Assembly: GCA_016927065.1 (NCBI GenBank)
Contig: JAFGNJ010000005.1
Span: 62,001 to 126,000 of the forward strand
DNA: 64,000 nt
DNA from: Deltaproteobacteria bacterium
GTDB taxonomy: Bacteria; Desulfobacterota; B13-G15; RBG-16-54-18
Direction of reading: 5' to 3'
Shown: one piece after another, positions 42,000 through 50,224 of the stretch
Position numbering within the stretch: the first letter of the stretch is position 1
Layout of the letters: the number at the start of each line of letters is the position of its first letter
Position numbers and translations under genes: made by a program
The notes under the pieces: generated by a model
What the model was told of the DNA's origin: nothing
Database searches by the model: none
What the model saw: only the letters and a program-made list of their open reading frames with translations

Positions 42000-42749
42000 A
42001 TGCCAATGCAAAAAGAAATCCATTTAACCGGAAGCGATTTAGCAGGAATGGTGCAATTGCGCCCGCAAGATATAGGAAAGTATGTCATTATGCCGGGCAC
42101 TCCGGATAGGTTAGAGGCCTTGGTTAAGAAAATTCAAAATCCCCTCAAGAATTTCTCCTTTATGGAACATACGATGTATACCGGAGAATACGATGGGGTA
42201 CGCATCACAGCCATGAATGGGGGTATGTTCTCGGCCAATACTGCCATTACCACAGAAATCGTGTGTAGTATTCAGGGAGAAAACCTCATTCGTTTGGGCT
42301 CTTGTGGCGCCTTGCGTGAGGATATCAAAGTAGGAAATCTCATTTTAGCCACCGCTTCAATAAGAGGCGATGGAGTAACGCCGTACTATGTCGACAGCAG
42401 CTTTGAAACCGCTCCTGATCCCGCACTTACCGAGGCCTTGGAGAAGGCGGCGGAAAAAGTGGGTGCGACAGTGCATAAGGGCAAAGTGTGGTCTACTGAT
42501 GCCCTCCTAAGAGAGACAAAGGAACTGGTAGAGGAAAAGGCAGCTGCTGGGGCCATTGCCGTAGATATGGTTTCTTCCACATTCTTAACCATCGCGCAGC
42601 TCAATAAGGCAAAGGCCGCCTCTATTCTTGCCGTCAGCGATAATGTGATGACGGGAGAGATGGGTTTTACCAATCCTGCCTATTATATTTCGGAAACGAC
42701 GATGATTAATGTCGCCCTGGAGGCAATTAAGCAACTAGAAAAAAAATGA
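42000..42749 (+). CDS. Nucleoside phosphorylase (NP-I family, uridine phosphorylase-like)
   Basis: A 249-residue NP-I family protein that would cleave a nucleoside with phosphate to give free base and sugar 1-phosphate. It shows YVIMPGTPDRLEAL (phosphate-binding glycine loop), NLIRLGSCGALREDIKVGN and ASILAVSDNVMTGEMGFT (base-site aspartate). The ribose-binding motif normally E-M-E reads D-M-V in AVDMVSSTFL, losing the glutamate that holds the ribose hydroxyls, which may signal an altered sugar. It overlaps the AcpS gene by four bases and follows the amidohydrolase by two. Confidence 0.85.
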   Translation: MPMQKEIHLTGSDLAGMVQLRPQDIGKYVIMPGTPDRLEALVKKIQNPLKNFSFMEHTMYTGEYDGVRITAMNGGMFSANTAITTEIVCSIQGENLIRLGSCGALREDIKVGNLILATASIRGDGVTPYYVDSSFETAPDPALTEALEKAAEKVGATVHKGKVWSTDALLRETKELVEEKAAAGAIAVDMVSSTFLTIAQLNKAKAASILAVSDNVMTGEMGFTNPAYYISETTMINVALEAIKQLEKK

Positions 42750-43084
42750 TAGGGATAGATATAGTAGAAGTCAATCGGATCAAAAATATGTTCCAGCGAC
42801 ATGAATCTCTGTTCTTAGAGAAGATATTAGATGCACAGGAGATCCATGAGCTCCCTGCGGATCGAAACAGATATTTTTTTAGAAGACTGAGTTGCTATAT
42901 TGCCTCCAAAGAGGCTATATATAAAGCCTATCCTGATGGGGATCTGGGCTGGAAGGACATCGTCATCCGTAATATTACGGAGACACCAGTTATATACATA
43001 AAAAAATCCGATGAGACAAAAAAGATTAAGCTGGCATTGACTATAAGCAGAGATATGGTGATATCTCAAGCCATGATTATTTGA
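42746..43084 (+). CDS. 4'-phosphopantetheinyl transferase, AcpS type
   Basis: A short (112 aa) holo-ACP synthase. IGIDIVEVNRIKNMF contains the first metal-binding aspartate motif, and CYIASKEAIYKAYPDGDLGWKDIVI the second (the canonical W-x-x-KEA-x-x-K, here IASKEAIYKA). It would transfer 4'-phosphopantetheine from CoA to S36 of the operon's ACP. Its placement far from the ACP but inside the same operon supports a dedicated, self-contained polyketide system. A 92-base gap follows, the widest in the operon. Confidence 0.85.
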   Translation: MIGIDIVEVNRIKNMFQRHESLFLEKILDAQEIHELPADRNRYFFRRLSCYIASKEAIYKAYPDGDLGWKDIVIRNITETPVIYIKKSDETKKIKLALTISRDMVISQAMII

Positions 43085-43179
43085 CCGCCTGAAAGTTTAT
43101 ACTCATGTACTGTTATCTTATGGTAAAAAAAAACGTCAACCGCGCTCAGGCCGTGCCTGTACCGTGATCGAGGCAATTG

Positions 43180-44088
43180 ATGGATACCCCCCTTGCATTC
43201 CCGGTACGGTTACAAGCAGAAAATACGATCTATGTCCTTGATGAAACTAAGTTGCCTTTTGAGGAAACCTATATAGAAGTGAAAACCCTCAATGATGCCC
43301 TGAAGGTCCTCGGTCAGATGAAGACCAGGGCCTTCGGCCAAGTGCTATTGTTTTTTTATATGTGTGTGCTCGAGGGATCGGTTGATGACGTAACGAAAGC
43401 CTTTCAGGACACCCGCCCTACCTTTGACTTTTCCCTTTTGGCAGATATCTTAAAAAGACGTGCAAAAAAAACATCCACGCTGAAAGAAGCAGCCGAGAGT
43501 ATTATCAGAGGGCTTGATGAACAAAAAAGGACGCGGGCGAGACGATTGGCCGAAATCCTCCCCCGCGATGCCCACATTTTGACTATCTGCAACGTAAGCG
43601 GTGAGCTTATCTATCTCTATGAAGCCCTCAAGGGAATAGGGAAAACCGCTACCTTTTTTGTCTCTGAGACTCGGCCGTATCTGCAAGGTACTCGGCTCAC
43701 CTTCTGGGAACTGAGCAGGGCCCATATACCTGCGCACGTACTCTGCGATAACCAAGCAGCCATAGTGATGAAAAATGGTTTAATTAACTGTGTAGTCACC
43801 GGTTCTGATAGGTCCACTGAGAGAGGTGATATCATAAATAAAATCGGCACCTATGCCATAGCCCGACTCTCACGTTATTTCGGAATACCCCTATATGTCT
43901 TGATACAATTTCCGAGCGACATAGTTGTAGAAGCGATATCTATCGAAGAACGCCCTGCCCAGGAAGTCTTTATGTGGCTTGACGGGAAAGATCCCTGGCC
44001 TGAGGCCCTGTATCCATCTTTTGATATCACCCCCTCTAACTTTATTTCGGGCTGGATAGACATCTTAGGGGAGGTACGATGCTCTTAA
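43180..44088 (+). CDS. MtnA-like aldose-ketose phosphate isomerase (IF2B superfamily)
   Basis: A 302-residue protein of the methylthioribose-1-phosphate isomerase group. LDETKLPFEE, the active-site cysteine in ILTICNVSG, SETRPYLQGTRLTFWEL, the catalytic aspartate in GSDRSTERGDIINKIGTYAIA and the terminal FDITPSNFI are all MtnA hallmarks. MtnA converts a 5-substituted ribose 1-phosphate to the ribulose 1-phosphate. The N-terminal VRGA motif is changed (KTRAFGQ) and the protein is shorter than the usual 340-370, so the 5-substituent may differ. ATG at 43180 follows GAGG by six bases; a TTG lies one codon earlier. Confidence 0.82.
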   Translation: MDTPLAFPVRLQAENTIYVLDETKLPFEETYIEVKTLNDALKVLGQMKTRAFGQVLLFFYMCVLEGSVDDVTKAFQDTRPTFDFSLLADILKRRAKKTSTLKEAAESIIRGLDEQKRTRARRLAEILPRDAHILTICNVSGELIYLYEALKGIGKTATFFVSETRPYLQGTRLTFWELSRAHIPAHVLCDNQAAIVMKNGLINCVVTGSDRSTERGDIINKIGTYAIARLSRYFGIPLYVLIQFPSDIVVEAISIEERPAQEVFMWLDGKDPWPEALYPSFDITPSNFISGWIDILGEVRCS

Positions 44089-44549
44089 GCGAATCGGGAG
44101 AACTCATACTCCTGTGGGGTATTCCTCTCAACAAAGAAATGGATGATATCAAAAAGAAGGTAGAGGCAGAGCGGGGGGTATCTGTCCTGGTACCCGAGAT
44201 GAGGCCTCATTTGCTTGGTTCAGTGATAGCGAAGAGACTGCAAAAGAAAAGAATTAAACACGTCTATATCACCGATAATATGCTGGGGATCCTTTTTTAC
44301 CAACACAAGATTAAAGAGGTCCTCTTTTTTTATAAAGAGCGGGGGGATCACCACTGGTGGGGCATCAACGGCAGCCTCTATGTCTGCCTGCTCGCCCACA
44401 TGCATGACGTGCCGATACAGCCTCTGCAAGGAGACACGGTGATACGGGCTGCTGAGATCAGTTTATCGCTTGACGACTATATGTGCTTTCACTATAACGA
44501 TCTTATAAAGGCGGAGGATGAAGCTGTCCCCGATGAGGTAATCCAATGA
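44079..44549 (+). CDS. Degenerate half-size IF2B-like protein
   Basis: A 156-residue protein overlapping the isomerase gene by ten bases. It resembles the C-terminal half of the same fold: VPEMRPHLLGSVIAKRL recalls the ETRP-x-x-x-G motif, KHVYITDNMLG the strand after it, and INGSLYVCLLAHMHDVPIQPL the NKIGT helix and strand. The catalytic aspartate and NKIGT motif are missing (YKERGDHHWWGING). It is probably a non-catalytic partner of the adjacent MtnA-like protein that arose by duplication. This is inferred from pattern only. Confidence 0.6.
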   Translation: MLLSESGELILLWGIPLNKEMDDIKKKVEAERGVSVLVPEMRPHLLGSVIAKRLQKKRIKHVYITDNMLGILFYQHKIKEVLFFYKERGDHHWWGINGSLYVCLLAHMHDVPIQPLQGDTVIRAAEISLSLDDYMCFHYNDLIKAEDEAVPDEVIQ

Positions 44550-45532
44550 CGTACGAAAAGGAAAAGCAGGAAATCCGTTTTTGGGGCTTGCAGCTGCACC
44601 GACAAGGGATCAACTTCGGGCGGTCGGGCAATATATCGAAGAGAACCGGAGATAAAATCCTCATCACAGCCCATGAGAGCTACCTGGGATTCCTCGATGA
44701 GGATGATATTTTGGTTATGGATAAAGACGGCAAAATCGTAGAAGGAGAAAAGGAACCTACTTCTGAAAAACTCCTCCATATATATCTCTATCAGCACTAT
44801 CCTCAAAAACAGGTGATCATCCATGCGCATCCGCCCTATACGGTTCATTATTTCCACTCCTCTGAGACCTTGACTCCCATCACCCTCGAGGAGCGGGTAT
44901 ATCTTGGAAAGGTCGGCGCCATCACTCAAAAAACCCCCACGATTACAGATATTCAACCTGTCCAAGAGGCCTTAGACACCAACGATATTGTTGTCATAAA
45001 AGACCACGGCGTAGTAGCCATAGGGGAAGACTTTAAATACACCTTCTCCCTCATCGAGCTCTTAGAGGTCAATGCGAGGGTGCGTTTGACCACGACACAT
45101 TCTCCGTTAAGGATGGAGAAACCGGTTCAAGATAAAAAACAATCAAGGAAGTATAAACTCTTTTCTCCGGATCATATAAACGCCTTAGTTGAGGTTATCA
45201 ACAGCGATGAGAGCGCGCAGTCCCTCGGAAAGGAATATGACCTGACAACCACCATATGCACTAAGGTGACGGACAGTGAGGAGGTCTTCTCCTTCTGCTA
45301 TGAACAAGGAAAGATCATCGAAGTAAAATATAATGATGATGGAGCTGATTTTGTCTTTTCCGCCAAACGAGGAACGTGGCAAAATATCTTCGCGGGGAAC
45401 CTTGACCCCTTTGTAGCTAGAACACAAGGAAAAATCAAATTAAAGGGCGACTTCAATCTCCTCTCGCGATGGTTCCCCGTCTTTGAAAGGACTTTTTCCC
45501 TCTGGATGAAGTTGCCGCTGGAGTCATCATGA
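44546..45532 (+). CDS. Class II aldolase fused to an SCP2-like lipid-binding domain
   Basis: A 328-residue two-domain protein. The first 200 residues are a class II aldolase/adducin domain: GRSGNISKRTGDKILITA (phosphate loop), IIHAHPPYTVHYF (zinc histidines) and VVIKDHGVVAIGED (third histidine). Such enzymes split fuculose 1-phosphate or 5-deoxyribulose 1-phosphate to DHAP and an aldehyde. The remaining residues (about 210-325; LVEVINSDESAQ, GADFVFSAKRGTWQNIFAGNLDPFVARTQGKIKLKGDF) match the SCP2 sterol-carrier domain, which binds hydrophobic ligands. The fusion suggests a greasy substrate. It overlaps its neighbours by four bases on each side. Confidence 0.83.
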   Translation: MTYEKEKQEIRFWGLQLHRQGINFGRSGNISKRTGDKILITAHESYLGFLDEDDILVMDKDGKIVEGEKEPTSEKLLHIYLYQHYPQKQVIIHAHPPYTVHYFHSSETLTPITLEERVYLGKVGAITQKTPTITDIQPVQEALDTNDIVVIKDHGVVAIGEDFKYTFSLIELLEVNARVRLTTTHSPLRMEKPVQDKKQSRKYKLFSPDHINALVEVINSDESAQSLGKEYDLTTTICTKVTDSEEVFSFCYEQGKIIEVKYNDDGADFVFSAKRGTWQNIFAGNLDPFVARTQGKIKLKGDFNLLSRWFPVFERTFSLWMKLPLESS

Positions 45533-46953
45533 CGCAATACCCCATGTATATAAGAGGAGAATTTAAAGAAAAATCAGAGCGGATTGATATTGAAGATCCC
45601 TATAAGCAAGAAATCTTCGCTCAGATATCTCAGGCAGATCAGGAAGATTTAACGGACTGCATCGAAAAGGCTCGAAGGGCACAAAAAGTATGGCAGGAAA
45701 CTCCTCTGAAAGAAAGATCGGATTTACTAGTGGAAGTTTCGCATGTCATTATCGATAATCTCAAGGAATTGGCAGAGATCGAGTCCAGAGAGATCGGCAA
45801 GCCGATCAAAGAAACGCTCTTCGTGGATGTCCCGCTCGCCGCCAATTGTTTTGAGTACTATGGATCATTATTGCAGAATTTTCCCGCCTCTCTCTCCGCC
45901 CGCCAAGAGACCGTTGATATGATCCACTACCATCCCTTTGGAATCGCGGGGATTTTCTTACCGTATAATGTGCCGTTGATGATCTTTGGATTCAACGCTG
46001 CCGCCGCATTAGCGGCGGGGAATGCAATCATTGTCAAACCATCGGAGTTTGGAAGTCTTTCGTTATTGACCTTGGCCAAATATCTTCATGAGCTAGAGTT
46101 CCCCCGTGGGCTGATCAATATCGTCACCGGAGTAGGCCCTGGCATCGGTAAGACATTGGCCTCATCGGATGTAGACATCATCTCGTTCACTGGTTCAAGC
46201 GTAACACTCCAAGAGGTATTCAAAAATATAACACAACCGAAAAAGCTCCTCTGTGAATTGAGCGGCGCAAACATGGCGATTATTTTCACCGATGCGAACA
46301 TGGAGGAGGCAATTGAAAATCTCACCGCCTCGACGTTTATGAAGCAAGGCCAGATGTGCATCGGTACCAGTATAGCCGCGGTAGAAGAAAATATCTATGA
46401 AGAATTCTTGGCTATGCTCGTAAATAAAACTGAAAAAATAAAGACAGGCAATCCCCTTGCGTCTACCACCCATATGGGTCCTCTGAGATCAAAAGAGCAC
46501 CTAAAAAAGGTTATAAACAAGGTGGAACAATTTAAAAAAACGGGGAAAATTGTTACGGGGGGAAAGCGTATCGAAACACAAGGGTATTTTTTCGAGCCCA
46601 CCATTATCGAAATCCAGGAGATGATATACGAAGAGTGCTTCGCCCCCATCCTCTTGATAAAGAAATGCAAAAAGGAAGATATGGAAATGCTGGTAGAAAA
46701 TAACCCCACCGGCCTGGTTTTACAGATTTGGACGCACGATATGCAAAAGGCGCATTCGTTAGCTATGCAAGCCCACTGTGGAACCGTATGGATCAACACC
46801 TTTGCCCAAATGGATACCTCAACGCCATTCGGCGGATGTAAGGGGAGCGGTTGGGGAAGCGTCTTAGGTAAAGAGGGATTACTTGAATACCTCCAGCCTA
46901 AACATATCGGGATCTGCTACGGCAAAAGTCAGGTGTCGGGTTGGTTTGGATAG
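45529..46953 (+). CDS. Aldehyde dehydrogenase (NAD(P)+-dependent)
   Basis: A 474-residue member of the ALDH superfamily. The active-site asparagine is in FLPYNVPLMIFG, NAD-binding residues are in IIVKPSEFGS and SFTGSSVTL, the general base is in LCELSGANMAII and the catalytic cysteine in KQGQMCIGTS. It would oxidise the aldehyde released by the upstream aldolase to a carboxylate. Its four-base overlap with the aldolase gene makes consecutive action likely. It is the last gene of the operon; 186 bases without a gene follow. Confidence 0.9.
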   Translation: MTQYPMYIRGEFKEKSERIDIEDPYKQEIFAQISQADQEDLTDCIEKARRAQKVWQETPLKERSDLLVEVSHVIIDNLKELAEIESREIGKPIKETLFVDVPLAANCFEYYGSLLQNFPASLSARQETVDMIHYHPFGIAGIFLPYNVPLMIFGFNAAAALAAGNAIIVKPSEFGSLSLLTLAKYLHELEFPRGLINIVTGVGPGIGKTLASSDVDIISFTGSSVTLQEVFKNITQPKKLLCELSGANMAIIFTDANMEEAIENLTASTFMKQGQMCIGTSIAAVEENIYEEFLAMLVNKTEKIKTGNPLASTTHMGPLRSKEHLKKVINKVEQFKKTGKIVTGGKRIETQGYFFEPTIIEIQEMIYEECFAPILLIKKCKKEDMEMLVENNPTGLVLQIWTHDMQKAHSLAMQAHCGTVWINTFAQMDTSTPFGGCKGSGWGSVLGKEGLLEYLQPKHIGICYGKSQVSGWFG

Positions 46954-47139
46954 TATAAAATCTACTCTTCACAACAAGCGCGGTACAGACCAGAATCCCA
47001 TTTTCCTAATATCTATTGTCTCTCACCTCTATGACTTTTTTATAGATCTGTCTTATGCTGTCGTCACGTATGCCGTATGTTGACATCTTTGTTTGCTTTG
47101 TAATAGCATAGGGCCCATATCGAAATGAAAAGGTGATCG

Positions 47140-47841
47140 ATGAAGATTAAAAATCCCAACCTCCAAATAATTATAGAGTCACAGATAAACCAGTGGTTCA
47201 CCAAAGAGAAGGAGAAGCTGGAGCAAAAGAAGAGCAAAAAACCACCCATCCTTATCTCGAGACAGCGAGGAGCAGGTGGGCTTACTGTGGCCGAAAGACT
47301 CTCAGAGATACTCAAATGGCCCTACTATGATAAAAACATCATCAAAGAAATCGCAGAGACGGTGGGTGCCGAAGTGAAACAACTGGCATTCTTGGATGAA
47401 ACGGACCGAAATATCTTTACTGAGTTCCTCAATGTATTTCGCCGGGACCCAGAGGTTTCTCAAGATGAATATGTTCAGTATCTCAAACGGTTCATTAAAA
47501 CATTAGGCGAGGTAGGAGGCAGTATTATCGTAGGCAGGGGTGCGGAATGCATCCTTCCCCCTCAAGATGCTTTGCGGATTCGGCTAGTGGGTGAGTTAGA
47601 TACACGGTTGCGTTTTGCCGCACAAAAATATAGCCTTCATGAGGAGGAAGCCCTCAAGCTTTTGAACAAACGGGATCAGGAAAGGAAAAAGTTCGTCAAA
47701 CGCCATTTCGACAAGGATATTGACGACCCCACCAACTATGATCTGGTAATCAACACCGGCTACCTCGAACTCGACGGTGCCGTGGAACTCATTATTACTG
47801 CCTATAAACAGAAATTCCCAGGTATCATGAAAGAATTATAG
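47140..47841 (+). CDS. Cytidylate kinase-like family protein
   Basis: A 233-residue P-loop protein. ILISRQRGAGGLTVAERLSEILKWPYYDKNIIKEIAE is the signature of the cytidylate-kinase-like family found in many anaerobes, often next to CBS-domain or regulatory genes. SIIVGRGAECILPP and RIRLVGELDTRLRFA are conserved further on. It probably phosphorylates a small molecule or protein; true CMP kinase activity is uncertain. It appears monocistronic and converges with the ribonucleotide reductase gene. Confidence 0.8.
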   Translation: MKIKNPNLQIIIESQINQWFTKEKEKLEQKKSKKPPILISRQRGAGGLTVAERLSEILKWPYYDKNIIKEIAETVGAEVKQLAFLDETDRNIFTEFLNVFRRDPEVSQDEYVQYLKRFIKTLGEVGGSIIVGRGAECILPPQDALRIRLVGELDTRLRFAAQKYSLHEEEALKLLNKRDQERKKFVKRHFDKDIDDPTNYDLVINTGYLELDGAVELIITAYKQKFPGIMKEL

Positions 47842-47850
47842 GTAACACAA

Positions 47851-49581
47851 CTAGCAGAGTTGATTTAATCCGCAGGTAAGAACCTGTCCCATCCTCGTCC
47901 CACTCCGGTACATAGTGACCCCTTTACAACCCATGCGGTACGCTAGAAGGAAGGCCTCCCGTACATCGGCCATGGACGCATCGGGAGGAAAGTTTATGGT
48001 CTTAGAGACGGCGTTATCGGTGTACCGCTGAAAGGCGGCCTGCATCTGAACGTGCCGGCTTGGAGGAATCTCAAAGGCGGTAACGAAGAGAGAGCGCACA
48101 TGCGGTGGTAGCTTTTCCTCCGCACTCAAGAAGCCGGTCTGCTGAATGGCATCCATCATTTCCTGTCGCCAAAAACCCATCTCTTTGCTCAGTCTTACAA
48201 AGAGCGGATCGATTTCAAAAAACTCCATATCTTCCAATGCCCTCCTGGTATAACTGAGAGCAAAAAGTGGCTCGATCCCTGAAGAGCAATTGGCGATGAT
48301 GCTAAGGGTTCCGGTCGGAGCGATAGTGGTGACGGTAGCGTTCCTTAGGGGGGGCTTCCCCTCCTGATCATAACGGCTCCCGGTAAAGTTCGGAAAGGAC
48401 CCGCGCAGCTCGGCCAGTTCTCGGGAGGCCTCGTGCCCCTGCTCTTGGATGAACCGCATCACCTCTTCCCCCAATTGCACCCCCTCCTCTGAATCGTAGG
48501 ATATCCCCATCAGTATGAGGAAATGGGCAAACCCCATTACCCCGAGGCCGATCTTGCGGTTCCCCAGGCTGACCTGCTCAATCTGCGGCAGGGGATAATG
48601 GTTTATCTCAATGACATTATCGAGGAACCGAACCGCAAGACGCACGGCACGTCCGAGTTTCTCCCAATCGACGCGGGGACCTTCCGCACCATCCTTAATC
48701 ATCTGCACCAGATTAATGGAGCCCAAATTGCAGGCCTCATACGGGAGGAGTGGCTGTTCACCACAAGGATTGGTGCTCTCGATATGGCCAAGATGAGGGG
48801 TGGGGTTGTCCTTGTTGATATGGTCGAGAAAGACGATCCCGGGCTCTCCGTTTTCCCAAGCACACTCCACGATAAGATCTAAGATCTTTCTCGCCTCAAC
48901 CGTTTCGACGCTGCGGCCCGTGCGCGGATCGATAAGTTCAACCTCCCCTCCCCTTTCCACGGCCTCTATGAATGCGCGGGTAATCCCCACCGAAAGATTA
49001 AAGCTGGTAAGCTCTCGGGGGTCCCTCTTTGCCGCGATGAATTCCATGATATCGGGGTGGTCAACCCGTAAAATCCCCATATTGGCACCTCGCCGAGTTC
49101 CCCCCTGTTTTATGACCTCCGTGGCCATGTTAAAGACCCGCATAAAGGAAACTGGACCACTGGCCACGCCGCTGGTGGTCGAAACAACGGCATTTTTAGG
49201 ACGAAGGTAACCGAAGGAAAAGCCCGTCCCCCCTCCGCTCTGGTGGATAAGGGCCGTGTCCTTGACTGCCTCAAAGATGGATTCCAGGGAATCCTCCACC
49301 GGCAGGACAAAACAGGCGGCGAGCTGCCCCAGTTCTCTTCCTGCATTCATCAGGGTTGGGGAGTTGGGAAGGAATTCCAATGAGGTCATCATCTGATAAA
49401 AAGCCCCTGCAATCTCATCCACCTTCGCCTGGGGATTAAAGATCGTCTCGGCCGAGGCAACATGATGCGCCACCCGTTGAAACATCTCCTCGGGAGACTC
49501 TACAACATGATCCTCTTGATCCTTTTTGAGGTAACGTGCCTGCAGAATGCGCAAGGCGTTTTCAGTTAACTCCAAAGACAT
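47851..49581 (-). CDS. nrdJ: Adenosylcobalamin-dependent (class II) ribonucleotide reductase
   Basis: A 576-residue class II reductase making deoxynucleotides without oxygen. Marks are PNSPTLMNAGRELGQLAACFVLPVEDSLE (first redox cysteine), QSGGGTGFSFGYLRP, the thiyl-radical region STNPCGEQPLLPYEACNLGSINL and ATVTTIAPTGTLSIIANCSSGIEP. It ends with two cysteines (TCGLNQLC) that can shuttle electrons, but it lacks the longer C-terminal extension of larger NrdJ forms. There is no N-terminal ATP cone. No cobalamin riboswitch was recognised upstream. Confidence 0.93.
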   Translation of the reverse strand: MSLELTENALRILQARYLKKDQEDHVVESPEEMFQRVAHHVASAETIFNPQAKVDEIAGAFYQMMTSLEFLPNSPTLMNAGRELGQLAACFVLPVEDSLESIFEAVKDTALIHQSGGGTGFSFGYLRPKNAVVSTTSGVASGPVSFMRVFNMATEVIKQGGTRRGANMGILRVDHPDIMEFIAAKRDPRELTSFNLSVGITRAFIEAVERGGEVELIDPRTGRSVETVEARKILDLIVECAWENGEPGIVFLDHINKDNPTPHLGHIESTNPCGEQPLLPYEACNLGSINLVQMIKDGAEGPRVDWEKLGRAVRLAVRFLDNVIEINHYPLPQIEQVSLGNRKIGLGVMGFAHFLILMGISYDSEEGVQLGEEVMRFIQEQGHEASRELAELRGSFPNFTGSRYDQEGKPPLRNATVTTIAPTGTLSIIANCSSGIEPLFALSYTRRALEDMEFFEIDPLFVRLSKEMGFWRQEMMDAIQQTGFLSAEEKLPPHVRSLFVTAFEIPPSRHVQMQAAFQRYTDNAVSKTINFPPDASMADVREAFLLAYRMGCKGVTMYRSGTRMGQVLTCGLNQLC

Positions 49582-49628
49582 GATACCATCGTGTAGAGTA
49601 CTGTAATGTTAGCAAAAACCCCAGTGAA

Positions 49629-50189
49629 TCATTTTACCAGCTTCAGTGCCTCCTTAAACTGATCGGTCCCTGCCTTCCCCAACAGTTCAAAGATCACCAT
49701 CTCAGTTGATGTGATAGTAAGGCCGGACTCGCGCATACGGCTTAAGGCGACCTCCCGATTGTGCGGAGACCTGGAAGAAACAGCATCACTCACCACATGC
49801 ACTCTATGGTGAGCTAGAGCGTGCAAGGCCGTCTGCGCCACGCAGATGTGCGCCTCGATACCGGCGATGATGAGGGTATTCCTGCCTGACTGGCCTACGT
49901 GCTCGGCAAAGGCAGGGGACTCAAAGCAATCAAACTCCAATTTAGTGATGGGTTCAACTCCCTTTAATAACGTACGAATCTCAGGGTTTGTCTCTCCAAG
50001 ATTTCCTTGTTCCGTGAGGATGATCGGCAACCCGATCATGCGGGAGAACTTAACAAGCTTCTGAATATTCTCAATTACTTTATCCTTATCCGAGATGACC
50101 GGCAGGAGCCGCTCCTGCATGTCGATGACCACCAAAATGGCATCATCCCCCCTGAGCAGGGGGGATGGGGATAGCTGCCTATCGCTCAT
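49629..50189 (-). CDS. Isochorismatase family cysteine hydrolase
   Basis: A 186-residue hydrolase of the isochorismatase/nicotinamidase fold. The catalytic aspartate is in ILVVIDMQERLLP, the lysine in PITKLEFDCFES and the cysteine in IEAHICVAQTALHA, a complete D-K-C triad. Closest in pattern to YcaC-like hydrolases; the substrate is unknown. ATG at 50189 is preferred, with AAGGTGA eight bases upstream; a longer frame to 50219 exists. It follows the ribonucleotide reductase by about 50 bases on the same strand. Confidence 0.86.
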   Translation of the reverse strand: MSDRQLSPSPLLRGDDAILVVIDMQERLLPVISDKDKVIENIQKLVKFSRMIGLPIILTEQGNLGETNPEIRTLLKGVEPITKLEFDCFESPAFAEHVGQSGRNTLIIAGIEAHICVAQTALHALAHHRVHVVSDAVSSRSPHNREVALSRMRESGLTITSTEMVIFELLGKAGTDQFKEALKLVK

Positions 50190-50224
50190 ATGGAAATCAC
50201 CTTGCTCTCCAACTCTCAACGCAT

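Noticed and set aside
47851-49620. Cobalamin riboswitch upstream of the B12-dependent ribonucleotide reductase
   Set aside because: The sequence before the start codon is short and shows no B12-box or long structured leader.
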